DNA of 64,000 bases from Zygaena filipendulae (Eukaryota; Arthropoda; Insecta; Lepidoptera; Zygaenidae), in NCBI GenBank assembly GCA_907165275.2, contig OU015678.1, positions 4,278,001 through 4,342,000 of the forward strand, read 5' to 3'; not shown here. More notes on this DNA, generated by a model that was given only the letters and a program-made list of their open reading frames with translations, was not told the origin of the DNA and did no database searches. Position 1 is the first letter of the stretch.

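Overview
The window is animal nuclear DNA, most likely from a moth or butterfly. Small GT-AG exons lie in an AT-rich background full of repeats I associate with Lepidoptera: short non-autonomous Helitrons (5' TCCTACTAATATTATAA, hairpin, 3' CTAGT), tRNA-derived SINEs, BEL/Pao and DIRS retrotransposons, truncated LINEs and many MITEs. The species call is inference; no database was searched.

One host gene dominates. It lies on the + strand from 16158 to beyond the right edge. Twenty-six exons splice in one unbroken reading frame of about 2,230 codons and encode the insect orthologue of WDR62/MAPKBP1, a scaffold with two WD40 propellers known from JNK signalling, centrosome and spindle control. 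Exons 1-16 (16158-43409) encode the propellers, exons 17-25 a low-complexity linker, and exon 26 (60698 to the edge) is a huge exon with serine-rich motifs. The initiator exon and the stop codon are not visible.

Layout: 1-4806 is the 3' half of a BEL/Pao element with an open Pol frame and probable 3' LTR. 4807-16157 is non-coding upstream or first-intron DNA with nested MITEs, a 1.7 kb TIR element containing a foldback element, and a CpG-rich stretch at 14450-14640 that may be regulatory. 16250-23227 is a 7 kb intron with a 177 bp near-perfect palindrome. Intron 5 (25833-29531) holds two nested LINEs. Introns 6-16 are rich in minisatellites that start just after the 5' splice site. Intron 15 (38481-43280) is filled by a DIRS-like tyrosine-recombinase retrotransposon nested in a large TIR element. 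Intron 19 (46642-52829) is a mosaic of MITEs, one of which carries an exon-like ORF.

The most unusual feature is at exon 9. Its last 43 coding bases plus its splice donor have been amplified downstream into a minisatellite with 15 exon-donor junctions (the genuine one plus 14 copies), the first 13 in the same reading frame. Exon 8 and exon 7 show smaller versions of the same event. A second pattern is that transposon ends often abut 3' splice sites while tandem repeats abut 5' splice sites.
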